Virus record (IMG/VR): IMGVR_UViG_3300032245_000183
Location: 1 to 39,373 of that record
Reading direction: 5' to 3' (one strand)
Origin: a virus
Length of the DNA: 39,373 bases
Shown here: in pieces, positions 30,162 to 36,842 of the stretch
Numbering within the stretch: the first letter of the stretch is position 1
Layout of the letters: each line of letters starts with the position of its first letter
Translations under genes and position numbers: made by a program
The notes under the pieces: model-generated
What the model saw: the letters and a program-made list of their open reading frames with translations, nothing else
Database searches by the model: none
What the model was told of the DNA's origin: nothing

Positions 30162-31264
30162 AACTATGGACAAATAACACAAACGCAATTCACAAAGTCG
30201 ATGACAATATGCTTTACCCGCGCACTACCTATGTACTGCCCGATGAGCTAACTGGACCAATCTGGGATGACTCAATCCCTTGCCCACACAAGATCAAGCC
30301 TTACTACAAGGGACGCGCTGCTGGTGGGGCAACAGCCGTCTACCGCGCTGGTGCAATTGGTGACGCGATCATCGCTACTGCATTCGTCAACTACTTGGTG
30401 CAAGAGTCGGGTGGGGTTGTTGAAGTGTACGCTCCTGCCCGCAACCTGCCTCTCTACGCTGGGCTGGGTGCAAAGCTGTGGCCGTTGCCATCATCGCTGG
30501 AAGCTTGGGATAGTTTTGATAGTCACTTGCCCTGCGATGATTTGTTTAGCGGACAGGTTGGCAACACAAAGCTAGGCACTGGTCCTGGCAACTGCTACCA
30601 GCGGATCTACGAGTGGATGGGCGTATGGGATGAGAAGACGATGGCTAAGTATTGTAAGCCAGTTCTGCATCTCATCGAGCCAGACCACGAAGAGTTGAAG
30701 GCGATGGGCAAGTGGCCGATGCCAGACCCATTCTTTGCCTACCACGTTAGCAGTTCTGGTCCGACCCGTACCTACCCGCCAACGATGGGGCAGGAGGCGG
30801 TGTTGGCGTTGCTTGAGGCTTACCCAAAACATCACGCTGTGATTATCGGGCTGGACAACTCAAACAACTTTAAGGTGGATCATCCTAGAGTTATCGACCT
30901 ATTTAACTGCACCAAGGCTGTACGCTCGCTGTTCCCGATTATCAGCGGGGCTGACTTTGTTGTTGCGCCAGATAGTAGCGTCAATCACATGGCTGCTGGA
31001 TTGGATACGCCGTGTGTGTCGCTGTGGGGTTCGTACGATCCAAAAGATCGCGTTTCCTTCTACCCTAAGAACGTGTCGGTGTTCAAACCCGATACTTGCC
31101 CACACGCACCTTGCCGTCCGCACGCTGGATTACCGCAGTCCAAGTGTAAGGATGCGACCAACAAAACACCCAAGACTCAATACTGGTGCAATGCTCTGCG
31201 GAACATAACAGCGCAGGATATTGTCGAGGCATCCAAAAAAGCAATAGAACTAGAAACCAAATAA
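30158..31264 (+). CDS. GT9-like glycosyltransferase (368 aa)
   Basis: YRAGAIGDAIIATAFVNYLV (62-81) corresponds to the N-terminal glycine loop of GT9 heptosyltransferase-like enzymes (GxxGD), and VVAPDSSVNHMAAGLDTPCV (about 274-293) with SLWG matches the donor-binding end (D-S-H-A-G, then P-LFG). It is a GT-B fold enzyme using a nucleotide sugar. GGAGG 8 bases before ATG is strong. A cysteine-rich end (CPHAPCRPHAG, C at ...SKCKD, WCNAL) may bind zinc. Acceptor could be LPS, a virion glycan or modified DNA. Confidence 0.75.
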   Translation: MKLWTNNTNAIHKVDDNMLYPRTTYVLPDELTGPIWDDSIPCPHKIKPYYKGRAAGGATAVYRAGAIGDAIIATAFVNYLVQESGGVVEVYAPARNLPLYAGLGAKLWPLPSSLEAWDSFDSHLPCDDLFSGQVGNTKLGTGPGNCYQRIYEWMGVWDEKTMAKYCKPVLHLIEPDHEELKAMGKWPMPDPFFAYHVSSSGPTRTYPPTMGQEAVLALLEAYPKHHAVIIGLDNSNNFKVDHPRVIDLFNCTKAVRSLFPIISGADFVVAPDSSVNHMAAGLDTPCVSLWGSYDPKDRVSFYPKNVSVFKPDTCPHAPCRPHAGLPQSKCKDATNKTPKTQYWCNALRNITAQDIVEASKKAIELETK

Positions 31265-31281
31265 CTAACTGGCGTTGTGGT

Positions 31282-31300
31282 ATGCAGGGAGATCCTGCAT
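31282..31300 (+). terminator. Small hairpin downstream of the GT9 gene
   Basis: ATGCAGG (31282-31288) pairs with CCTGCAT (31294-31300) around a five-base loop, in the 87-bp gap before the HNH gene. There is no T-run after it, so it may be a processing or attenuation site rather than a terminator. Confidence 0.35.
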
Positions 31301-31351
31301 CGGGCGTTTCCTCAGTGTGTCTCCTCTTGAATCAGAGCCAGTTTGAATTTT

Positions 31352-31810
31352 ATGAAAACAATAAAAGCTAAAAAAATTGATGACAAAATACTTGAATTGA
31401 TTAGGAATCCAATCACAACTATGGGCAGTAAAATGTGGGATGAAATAGCATTGGTTGTAGATTATTTGCGCAATACTCTGCATTTTTCTCGTGAATCTAT
31501 ATTGGCTGTAATTAATGCTAAGGGTGGTTATGGAAAAAATCCAGAAGTACCACATAAGGAATTAATTAAGCATATAGACAACATTCTTAAAGTTAACAAA
31601 AAGAATTATAAAAATTATTTACTATGTCCAGAATGGGAAAAGAAAAGAAGGTTTATAATTCAAAGAGATAAAATTTGTCAAGGGTGTTTAGATGCACCCA
31701 TACATCAAGTGCATCACTTGACCTACAGGAATGTTGGCAACGAACTTATGTTTGAACTTGTAGGTTTATGCAGAGAATGTCATTCAAGATGTCACCAAGA
31801 ATATAAATGA
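31352..31810 (+). CDS. HNH endonuclease, AT-rich insert (152 aa)
   Basis: The C-terminal third has the HNH pattern: FIIQRDKICQGC (first Cys pair), IHQVHHLTYRNVGNELMFEL (catalytic His pair and Asn) and LCRECHSRCHQ (second Cys pair). The first 90 residues are a Lys/Ile-rich region of unknown fold. The gene is clearly more AT-rich than both neighbours and starts after a small intergenic gap, which suggests it came in as a free-standing homing-type nuclease. ATG 31352 is used; a TTG nine bases upstream is possible. Confidence 0.8.
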   Translation: MKTIKAKKIDDKILELIRNPITTMGSKMWDEIALVVDYLRNTLHFSRESILAVINAKGGYGKNPEVPHKELIKHIDNILKVNKKNYKNYLLCPEWEKKRRFIIQRDKICQGCLDAPIHQVHHLTYRNVGNELMFELVGLCRECHSRCHQEYK

Positions 31811-32739
31811 CCCCAGCACAACGGCAAGCTGAAGAGATCGTAGGCCAAGTGGATTGGCAGTCCGAGAACCACGGGCTGTGCAAGTGTCCTGGTGAAGCTG
31901 CGCACACCAGCCACACTCGCATCCGCGATACAACGGTGTTCGTAGATGGCGCGCCTACCATCTTCTGCTGGCATACTTCCTGCACGCCGTATCGTGATGA
32001 GGCTAACCGCAAGCTACGCCGAGCCATATCGAGCGATGTTCTCTACAAGCCAGCAAACATTATGTCGGGTGGTACAGCCGTACCAAAGCTTGTCATCAAG
32101 AAAAACCAGCACTCCGAGGTGTTGGATAGGATTAAGACTGTTGCTGAGTCAAACAAGCAACGCTATCTCACACACTACAATTGGGAGACTGCGGATATGT
32201 TTGAGGAGAGTCCGACCAAGCTGGACGATCCAGCCCAGGACTATCAGTTGTTCCTATCATTGTTCAACGCTGTTGATAATATCTGGATAGGTAACGTCAC
32301 GGATAGCGGTAAGCATCCACAGAACTTCCGCACCGCTTACGATTGGAAGAAACTGGATGAACCAATTGGGCAGTACACAACTGGAGCGACCTACAAGCAA
32401 GGCACAGTCAGCAGGTCCAACGATACGGTTGAGGATAGGATATTTCTAGTTGTCGAGTCGGATGTGCTTACTAAGCCACAGATGGGCGCGGTGTTCCAAC
32501 TGATGCGTGACCTATTCAGCATGAAGCTGCACGCCGTTGTTAATACTGGCGGAAAGAGCTTGCATGGTTGGTTTGAGATGCCACCAAAGAATGAATGGGT
32601 GGAACAGTTAAAAGCTTTTCTTATTCCGTTAGGATGCGATCCTGCAACATTCAAACCCAGCCAACCCGTTAGGATTCCTGGGGCAAAGAGAGAAGACAAA
32701 ATGCAAAGCCTATTATGGTTTTGCAAAGGAGGAAAATGA
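31807..32739 (+). CDS. Zinc-finger primase, AEP-like (310 aa)
   Basis: An N-terminal zinc-finger-like set (Cys25, Cys27, His33, then Cys54, His56, Cys59) precedes a domain with DRIFLVVESDVL (Glu217 and Asp219 as metal ligands), VVNTGGKSLHGWFEMP (245-260, with the SGG-H-W motif of archaeo-eukaryotic primases) and QPVRIPGAKR. The enzyme would make primers or short DNA at the phage origin. It is followed with a 4-base overlap by a helicase gene, a normal replication pair. No polymerase gene is present, so host polymerase would take over. Confidence 0.72.
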   Translation: MTPAQRQAEEIVGQVDWQSENHGLCKCPGEAAHTSHTRIRDTTVFVDGAPTIFCWHTSCTPYRDEANRKLRRAISSDVLYKPANIMSGGTAVPKLVIKKNQHSEVLDRIKTVAESNKQRYLTHYNWETADMFEESPTKLDDPAQDYQLFLSLFNAVDNIWIGNVTDSGKHPQNFRTAYDWKKLDEPIGQYTTGATYKQGTVSRSNDTVEDRIFLVVESDVLTKPQMGAVFQLMRDLFSMKLHAVVNTGGKSLHGWFEMPPKNEWVEQLKAFLIPLGCDPATFKPSQPVRIPGAKREDKMQSLLWFCKGGK

Positions 32740-33749
32740 TTGAGCCAGCAGTAGCACTTGGTATCAAACCGAAGACGGACGAGTGGCCGCCGATCAAATC
32801 TTATGCACAACTTGTTAAGGAAGACTTACCCGCACCAGAGACGTTAATTGAGGGAATGTTGCACAGAGGCGGGAAGATGTTGTTGGGTGGAGGAAGCAAG
32901 GCGTTTAAGAGTTGGTCGCTCATTGACTTAGCCCTTTCGTTACATGCTGGTGTGCCTTGGTGGGGGCAGCAGTGCAAGATGTCGCGGGTGTTGTTTATTA
33001 ACTTCGAGATCCAAGAGTGGAGTTTCCGCAATCGGTTGGCCGATGTTATCAAAGCTAAGGGGCTGGAAGAGAAGGCCGATGACTTTGATGTGTGGACGCT
33101 CCGAGGTCACGCCGCCGACTTGACTCTCATCCGTCCTATGATCGAGAAGCAGATTGAAGGTAAGGGCTACCAAGCGATCATCCTTGATCCAAACTATATG
33201 CTGATGGGTGAGAGAGATGAGAACAGCGCAGGCGATATGTCATCACTGATGAATGAGTTTGAGTACCTAGCAACGCGTCACAATCTGTCGATCATCCTGT
33301 CACATCACTTCAGCAAGGGTAACAAGAGTGGCTCTGAGTCGATTGACCGCTTCAGTGGGTCGGGCGTGTTCGCCCGTAATCCAGATACGTTGGTCGTTCT
33401 GACTGCCCACGAGGAGGATGAGAAGACTTACACTTGTGACATCACATTGCGTAACTTCCCACCAGTAGATAGCTTTGTAGTTCAGTGGCATTATCCGCTG
33501 TTCCAAGCCAACTTCGCGCTCAACCCCGATAAGCTAAAGAAACCAGGCGCACACAAGGCGGTTGACGATAAAAGGTTTTTAACTGAGATGGGTAGCAAGC
33601 AGTGGCAAGCGGGTGATTTATGCCGCCATATCATTGAAAAGTTGGAAGTATCGGAAAGCACCTTTTATAGGTATCTAAAACGCCTTCATAAAGCAAACAA
33701 GATATTGTCTGACAGCGGCTTGTATATAGCCAATCAGACCACTTTCTAA
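32736..33749 (+). CDS. RepA/RecA-fold replicative helicase (337 aa)
   Basis: Walker A GGGSKAFKSW (51-60), a Glu in VLFINFEIQ (85-93), and Walker B AIILDP (147-152) define an AAA_25/RepA-like ATPase; LSIILSHHFSKGNKSGSE (about 181-198) contains the sensor region. The last 80 residues form a winged-helix-like end (HIIEKLEVSESTFYRYLKRL). A hexameric DNA helicase is expected. AGGAGG 4 bases before the ATG at 32736 is one of the strongest ribosome-binding sites here. The non-coding region with palindromes begins right after it. Confidence 0.8.
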   Translation: MIEPAVALGIKPKTDEWPPIKSYAQLVKEDLPAPETLIEGMLHRGGKMLLGGGSKAFKSWSLIDLALSLHAGVPWWGQQCKMSRVLFINFEIQEWSFRNRLADVIKAKGLEEKADDFDVWTLRGHAADLTLIRPMIEKQIEGKGYQAIILDPNYMLMGERDENSAGDMSSLMNEFEYLATRHNLSIILSHHFSKGNKSGSESIDRFSGSGVFARNPDTLVVLTAHEEDEKTYTCDITLRNFPPVDSFVVQWHYPLFQANFALNPDKLKKPGAHKAVDDKRFLTEMGSKQWQAGDLCRHIIEKLEVSESTFYRYLKRLHKANKILSDSGLYIANQTTF

Positions 33750-33790
33750 TCCACTTTCAAAACACTATCATCTCTTGAGCAGTCAAACCC

Positions 33791-33805
33791 TTATATAGTA
33801 TATAA
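33791..33805. repeat. Perfect 15-bp AT palindrome
   Basis: TTATATA, one central G, then TATATAA. It is symmetric, so it can bind a dimeric regulator or serve as an easily melted element. Confidence 0.7.
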
Positions 33806-33823
33806 AATAATTCGCGAAGGAAA

Positions 33824-33866
33824 GTAGGGGAAAGGGACTCCTTTTGTCCCGTCCCTTCCCCACTAC
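33824..33866 (+). terminator. Long imperfect hairpin after the helicase gene
   Basis: GTAGGGGAAAGGGAC (33824-33838) pairs, with one slipped base, with GTCCCTTCCCCACTAC (33851-33866). The loop of about 12 bases is T-rich. It may stop transcription from the replication operon, but a clear T-tail is missing, so a structural role at an origin is possible. Confidence 0.45.
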
Positions 33867-33868
33867 CA

Positions 33869-33892
33869 CTACGTTCTTTCCGTAGCGTTTTC
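33869..33892 (+). terminator. Small stem followed by a T-run
   Basis: CTACG (33869-33873) pairs with CGTAG (33881-33885), followed by CGTTTTCC. It lies directly after the larger hairpin and may complete a bipartite terminator. Confidence 0.4.
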
Positions 33893-33954
33893 CTAAATGA
33901 ACAAACAAAGCTGGCAGGGCTGGCTCGCACACGCTCGCACCTGCCGAGACGGAG

Positions 33955-33984
33955 TTGGTGATAAGGTGGTGGGTGTGGTACAAT
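33955..33984 (+). promoter_or_regulatory. Extended -10 promoter before a small early gene
   Basis: TTGGTG (33955-33960) and TACAAT (33979-33984) are 18 bases apart, and TGG directly before TACAAT gives the TGn extension of strong extended -10 promoters. Expected transcription start is close to 33991, the A of the next ATG, so the message may be leaderless. Confidence 0.6.
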
Positions 33985-33990
33985 CGTGAA

Positions 33991-34134
33991 ATGAACAACA
34001 GCAAGCCAGGTCTGTACGCCAACATTAACGCTCGCCGCAAGGCTGGCACTAGCCGTCCTAAATCTAAAAGCACCATCCAGCCTAAAGTATGGCGTATGAT
34101 GAAGGCCAAGAAGGGCGGGTTTGAACCAAGATAG
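33991..34134 (+). CDS. Small basic phage protein of the GLYANI type (47 aa)
   Basis: PGLYANINARRKAGTSRPKS matches a widely seen small basic protein of aquatic phages, of unknown function. It is Lys/Arg-rich throughout. It follows a promoter with its predicted start at the ATG and lacks a ribosome-binding site, consistent with leaderless translation. It overlaps the next gene by 14 bases. Confidence 0.65.
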   Translation: MNNSKPGLYANINARRKAGTSRPKSKSTIQPKVWRMMKAKKGGFEPR

Positions 34135-34405
34135 AGAGCAGTTGAAGGTAGCGCACAAGTTCATTGCCCTGCTTCAACGTGAGAATGCACAGTTGCATGG
34201 CGTGCTACGTTTGCTAGGTCAACTGGTAGACGATATGAATGCCAACTGCTCCTATGAGGTCTTTGAAGTGCAATGGAACAGCCTTACTGAGCAGGTCAAG
34301 AGGCTGTCGGGATTCTTTGAAAGCCACCAGAAGGCACTCCAGTTGCTTCAGGACTCGATTCCTGACGTTTGGGACCAAGATGAGGTAGATGACCTTGAAT
34401 CCTAG
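34121..34405 (+). CDS. Small coiled-coil hypothetical protein (94 aa)
   Basis: TTG at 34121, with GGGCGG a few bases upstream, opens a 94-aa helical protein with heptad pattern (LKVAHKFIALLQRENAQLHG; SLTEQVKRLSGFFESHQKAL) and an acidic end. It overlaps the previous stop and the next start. No family recognised; a dimeric accessory protein seems likely from the coiled coil. Confidence 0.55.
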   Translation: MNQDREQLKVAHKFIALLQRENAQLHGVLRLLGQLVDDMNANCSYEVFEVQWNSLTEQVKRLSGFFESHQKALQLLQDSIPDVWDQDEVDDLES

Positions 34406-34631
34406 AGAACTTCCATGCAATAGTCCGAGGCGTACGCCTGGAGGACCAAAGAAGTTCGTAGTGCGTGCTTGCAGTGGGGGTGAAAGCAAGACCATCCGCT
34501 ACGGCGACCCCAAAATGACCATTAAGAAGAGCAATCCAGATAGGCGTAGGAGCTTTAGAGCTAGGCATGGGTGTGACAGCAAGCCACCAAGCAAGCTAAC
34601 CCCACGTTTCTGGAGCTGCCGAAATTGGTAG
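34389..34631 (+). CDS. Conserved small phage protein ending in RHxC...WSC (80 aa)
   Basis: The C-terminal part (TIRYGDPKMTIKKSNPDRRR, then SFRARHGCD and PRFWSCRNW) is a pattern I know from many phages of different types, always small and uncharacterised. Two cysteines and a His in the RHGC and WSC parts could bind a metal. Start ATG 34389 overlaps the previous gene. It is the last clear plus-strand early gene. Confidence 0.65.
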   Translation: MTLNPRELPCNSPRRTPGGPKKFVVRACSGGESKTIRYGDPKMTIKKSNPDRRRSFRARHGCDSKPPSKLTPRFWSCRNW

Positions 34632-34868
34632 TTTGATGAAAAACAAAAAGGCTTTAAAATCGATTCCTTGCCACCCAGAAGCCTCGCTACATGGTCTGGA
34701 TAGGCAAAATGGTAAAAGATGCGGAAGCAAAACAAAACCCCAAGAATCGAGTTTAAACGTCAAGTTCAAGGTTGAACCGCTAGACAACCGAGCCTGTTGT
34801 TGCCGTATTGGTCGCTAGACTGCCGTTTATAGCACCCTTATAGGCTATCGCTCCCGCGAAAGGCTACG
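34632..34868. other. Convergent gap between plus and minus early operons
   Basis: No well-supported gene lies here. A short plus-strand frame (34636-34818, Lys/Cys-containing) has no good ribosome-binding site and no recognisable content. One member of the CCGTTT repeat family is at 34816-34832. I see no clear hairpin with a T-run, so how the facing operons end is open. Confidence 0.5.
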
Positions 34869-35042
34869 CTACCGTTTGGATGCCTGCGCTTCCGTTTGTT
34901 GACGCTCCCGATACTTAGCCCAGCGGATTCCTACTGCCTTCTGGTAATGTTCCCTGGGCCGCACCTTCTGCGGACCTTTGACGCTCCCGCCCTTCTTACC
35001 TAGGCGCGAAAGGTAGGCCTTAATAATTTCATCTTCTGTCAT
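34869..35042 (-). CDS. Small basic KGG-type protein (57 aa)
   Basis: AAGGAG 11 bases before ATG 35042 supports translation. The protein begins MTEDEIIKAYLSRLGKKGGS and continues VKGPQKVRPREHYQKAVGIR, then WAKYRER: a basic helix-rich protein like small DNA-binding or antitoxin-type proteins with a GKKGG turn. Its end is coded by two tandem CCGTTT repeats. It is the last gene of the minus-strand operon. Confidence 0.65.
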   Translation of the reverse strand: MTEDEIIKAYLSRLGKKGGSVKGPQKVRPREHYQKAVGIRWAKYRERQQTEAQASKR

Positions 35043-35131
35043 ATTTTTATATGCTCCTTATAGGCTGCGCTGCCGTTTGTAAGCAAGCGCGAAAAGCCGT
35101 TGGGGTTTGAACCCTTGTGATGCGTTGTTTA

Positions 35132-35332
35132 TTATGATTCTACATTGTCCCAATCACGAATAACTACATTTATATTTTCGGGCTTGCTAACTACCTCAGC
35201 AACACCGCCGCGAACATCAATCACTACTGTTATGGATTCATAATGCTTTTTCAATCGCACCGCTTCATCGAATAGCTTACTCATCCTTGCGTTATATCTT
35301 TGCGCTCCTGTTATTGTCTTAATCATTTTCAT
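35132..35332 (-). CDS. Small minus-strand hypothetical protein (66 aa)
   Basis: AGAGGA lies upstream. ATG 35332 is very close to it, so ATG 35326 (MIKTITGAQRYNARMSKLF) is the likelier start, giving 64 aa. The protein has a basic helical front and a beta-rich end (SITVVIDVRGGVAEVVSKPE; INVVIRDWDNVES). No family recognised. Confidence 0.6.
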   Translation of the reverse strand: MKMIKTITGAQRYNARMSKLFDEAVRLKKHYESITVVIDVRGGVAEVVSKPENINVVIRDWDNVES

Positions 35333-35456
35333 ATCCTCTTTCTTTCTTATTCATTCGCGCAATCTGTAAGGACTGCGCTGCCGTTTATAGGATGCCCTGG
35401 CGAGAGCCAGAATCCATCCTCCGACCACCTCCGTTACGAGGCGGAACGAGGAGGGA

Positions 35457-35615
35457 CTAGCGAATCTCCCAATCAATTAAATCATTTTCTATTTCTGTTT
35501 TAGTGTCTGGATGAATAAATTTAATATCCATATCCTCGGCTATGCGTTGAGCGTCCTCACGATCAATGGCATTGAAGTGAACATTGATTGTCAATGTGAT
35601 TGTATGTTCTTTCAT
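35457..35615 (-). CDS. Small minus-strand hypothetical protein (52 aa)
   Basis: AAAGGA 10 bases before ATG 35615. The protein MKEHTITLTINVHFNAIDRE continues DAQRIAEDMDIKFIHPDTKT and ends acidic; one beta strand then a helix suggests a small alpha-beta fold. Codon-by-codon reading is clean with no alternative frame of similar quality. Function unknown. Confidence 0.6.
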   Translation of the reverse strand: MKEHTITLTINVHFNAIDREDAQRIAEDMDIKFIHPDTKTEIENDLIDWEIR

Positions 35616-35669
35616 ATATTCTGTGTCCTTTCTTTTACTTTTCTTTAGGTCATCTCTAACGAGTTTGAC

Positions 35670-35696
35670 CTCTCCTCCCCTCAGTAACGAGGAGAG
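35670..35696. promoter_or_regulatory. Perfect 8-bp hairpin between minus-strand genes
   Basis: CTCTCCTC (35670-35677) pairs with GAGGAGAG (35689-35696) around 11 bases. A related sequence (ACGAGG...ACGAGG) is at 35435-35453 behind the 52-aa gene. There is no T-tail. These may be processing or stability elements of the minus-strand message. Confidence 0.4.
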
Positions 35697-35708
35697 ACGA
35701 GGGAAAAC

Positions 35709-35792
35709 TTATTTCCAAACCAACTCAATCCAACTTGCTAGGCTCAAGCCTAACAAGATCCCAAACATCAAAATGGTATATGCCTTAATCAT
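35709..35792 (-). CDS. 27-aa membrane microprotein
   Basis: ATG 35792 follows AAAGGAGGT with a five-base gap, the best ribosome-binding site in the genome. The peptide MIKAYTILMFGILLGLSLAS then WIELVWK is one hydrophobic span with a Lys at residue 3 and Trp anchors at the end. Its start overlaps the end of the preceding 44-aa gene by 8 bases. An early membrane-acting peptide is plausible; the target is unknown. Confidence 0.6.
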   Translation of the reverse strand: MIKAYTILMFGILLGLSLASWIELVWK

Positions 35793-35919
35793 TCCACACC
35801 TCCTTTCTGATAACAAAGTTTTGGATGCCGTGAAACTTCCTCCACATTTCGGCTTTGCTGCGTTCCACAAAACGGCAGACGAAAGAACCTGATCGAGAGT
35901 AAATGGAGAAGCAGATCAT
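35785..35919 (-). CDS. Small minus-strand hypothetical protein (44 aa)
   Basis: GGAGG seven bases before ATG 35919; the start overlaps the stop of the upstream gene (TAATG) and the end overlaps the 27-aa gene. The protein (MICFSIYSRSGSFVCRFVER, KAEMWRKFHGIQNFVIRKEV) has mixed basic and aromatic residues. Overlaps on both sides support coupling. No family recognised. Confidence 0.55.
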   Translation of the reverse strand: MICFSIYSRSGSFVCRFVERSKAEMWRKFHGIQNFVIRKEVWND

Positions 35920-36347
35920 TAAATCTCCTCCGTCATATCGCAATAAGCCCTTGCTACTTCTTCACCCGCATACCAAGCGAGGCCGCTTGGAACTTGGGTC
36001 TGGTCGGTGTTACCAGCCAAACCCTCTACAATCTCGGCTTCAGTTGCACCATCCATACATCTAAAGCACTTAATCATTTCGACCAATCCCAACCCTAGTT
36101 CTTTCGATTGCTGAGATGCCATTTCGAGAATCACTTTTCTATGGGCATGAGCAAAGCGAAGCGTTTCAGTATGATAAATGAATCCATGAAAGCCCCCGCT
36201 AATTCCGTGGCGTGTGATGTCGTGGGCGGATTGCTTGAAGGATTCCCAACCGCCCATCTGACGGACTACTCCTCGAACAAGTGATGCCGGGATGTTGGTT
36301 GAGTCGATTAGGTTTTTGAGACTTGGTTTTTTTGTTTCTGTTATCAT
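35919..36347 (-). CDS. Conserved accessory protein, DUF7222-like (142 aa)
   Basis: The stretch NIPASLVRGVVRQMGGWESF, followed by HGISGGFHGFIYHTETLRFA and SGLAWYAGEEVARAYCDM, resembles a family of uncharacterised phage and plasmid accessory proteins (I think DUF7222). AAAGGAAA lies upstream of ATG 36347. It is mostly helical with Trp and Tyr. Early accessory role, function unknown. Confidence 0.65.
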   Translation of the reverse strand: MITETKKPSLKNLIDSTNIPASLVRGVVRQMGGWESFKQSAHDITRHGISGGFHGFIYHTETLRFAHAHRKVILEMASQQSKELGLGLVEMIKCFRCMDGATEAEIVEGLAGNTDQTQVPSGLAWYAGEEVARAYCDMTEEI

Positions 36348-36396
36348 AGTGTGTCGTTTCCTTTCGTTTTGGTTTCTTTTATTCCAGCCTATCGGC

Positions 36397-36435
36397 CAGA
36401 CCGAAAGCCACCCTTGCAGATGGCTTCGGGGTCTG
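36397..36435. terminator. Imperfect hairpin between two minus-strand genes
   Basis: CAGACCGAAAGCCA (36397-36410) pairs with TGGCTTCGGGGTCTG (36421-36435) with small imperfections. It sits between the genes at 36441-36842 and 35919-36347. On the plus strand a CTTTTT run follows a few bases later (36445-36450), so it could stop antisense plus-strand transcription; on the minus strand it has no T-run and may only attenuate. Confidence 0.4.
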
Positions 36436-36440
36436 ATCGC

Positions 36441-36842
36441 CTAGCTTTTTAACGCCTTGTAATTCTCTCCGAATATCTCAACCAACTCCTCGTGATTGAA
36501 TCCATAGTCTTTTTCTGGGTCTGCCTCGAATCTTCCGCAATCAGACTGAAAAGGATTGGTCACAAAGATTCCTTTATGAGTAAACCCGCATACTTGGGAG
36601 CAATGGCCGTCAAGAGAATACAGACCGAACTCATCAGCTTCCGCATTGTCGTAATCCTCCACATCTCCTCCTTGTTCCTCACAGATTTTCCTCAACTGAT
36701 TGAATGTGGATTTATCAACTCGGACGCAATCCCAGCCGTTCCAAGTTCCCCCAGCATAATAACCGACAAAGAAGGTCGGGTCATCATATCGGAATATGAC
36801 TTTGCTATCTCCGCAATCGTCTGGTGTTTTGTTTTTGTTCAT
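36441..36842 (-). CDS. Minus-strand hypothetical protein (133 aa)
   Basis: Begins with a run of charged residues and continues VIFRYDDPTFFVGYYAGGTW, NGWDCVRVDKSTFNQLRKIC; acidic and rich in Gly, Tyr and Asp, with several Cys. It overlaps the upstream gene by 4 bases (ATGA). I see no enzyme motif. Acidic early proteins can be inhibitors of host DNA-binding enzymes, but that is not supported beyond composition. Confidence 0.6.
   Translation of the reverse strand: MNKNKTPDDCGDSKVIFRYDDPTFFVGYYAGGTWNGWDCVRVDKSTFNQLRKICEEQGGDVEDYDNAEADEFGLYSLDGHCSQVCGFTHKGIFVTNPFQSDCGRFEADPEKDYGFNHEELVEIFGENYKALKS

Larger units (their letters stand above)
33750..33990. other. Non-coding region with palindromes and promoter; possible origin
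   Basis: This 241-bp stretch has no convincing gene. It contains a perfect AT palindrome TTATATAGTATATAA (33791-33805), a long imperfect hairpin (33824-33866), a small stem with a following GTTTT (33869-33891), two GCTCGCAC direct repeats near 33924-33940 and an extended -10 promoter (33955-33984). Coming right after primase and helicase, it is a candidate replication origin as well as a terminator-promoter junction. The minus-strand frame across it looks like noise. Confidence 0.5.
34816..35392. repeat. Family of five short CTGCCGTTTrTAG repeats
   Basis: Copies of a 17-21-base element related to GGCTGCGCTGCCGTTTRTAG occur at 34816-34832, 34862-34882, 34883-34903 (the last two in tandem), 35063-35083 and 35373-35392. 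Two copies are in the leaders of small minus-strand genes and two overlap the 3' end of one. They read as the complement (AACGGCAGCGCAGCC) in the minus-strand RNA. Confidence 0.65.

Noticed and set aside
33757-34164. 135-codon minus-strand frame across the non-coding region
   Set aside because: It runs antisense to two small plus-strand genes, has no ribosome-binding site, and its translation is low in structure and rich in Ser, Arg and Pro. The palindromes and promoter explain the region better.
34636-34818. 60-aa plus-strand frame after the last early gene
   Set aside because: There is no ribosome-binding site, the composition is unlike a folded protein, and the end enters the repeat family. 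Kept only as part of the gap description.
35090-35120. Possible tRNA T-arm (GGGTTCAAACCC on the minus strand)
   Set aside because: Only three stem pairs form, and no D-arm, anticodon arm or acceptor pairing can be built on either side.
35584-35892. 102-codon plus-strand frame in the minus-strand operon
   Set aside because: It overlaps three minus-strand genes with good ribosome-binding sites and has no start signal itself.
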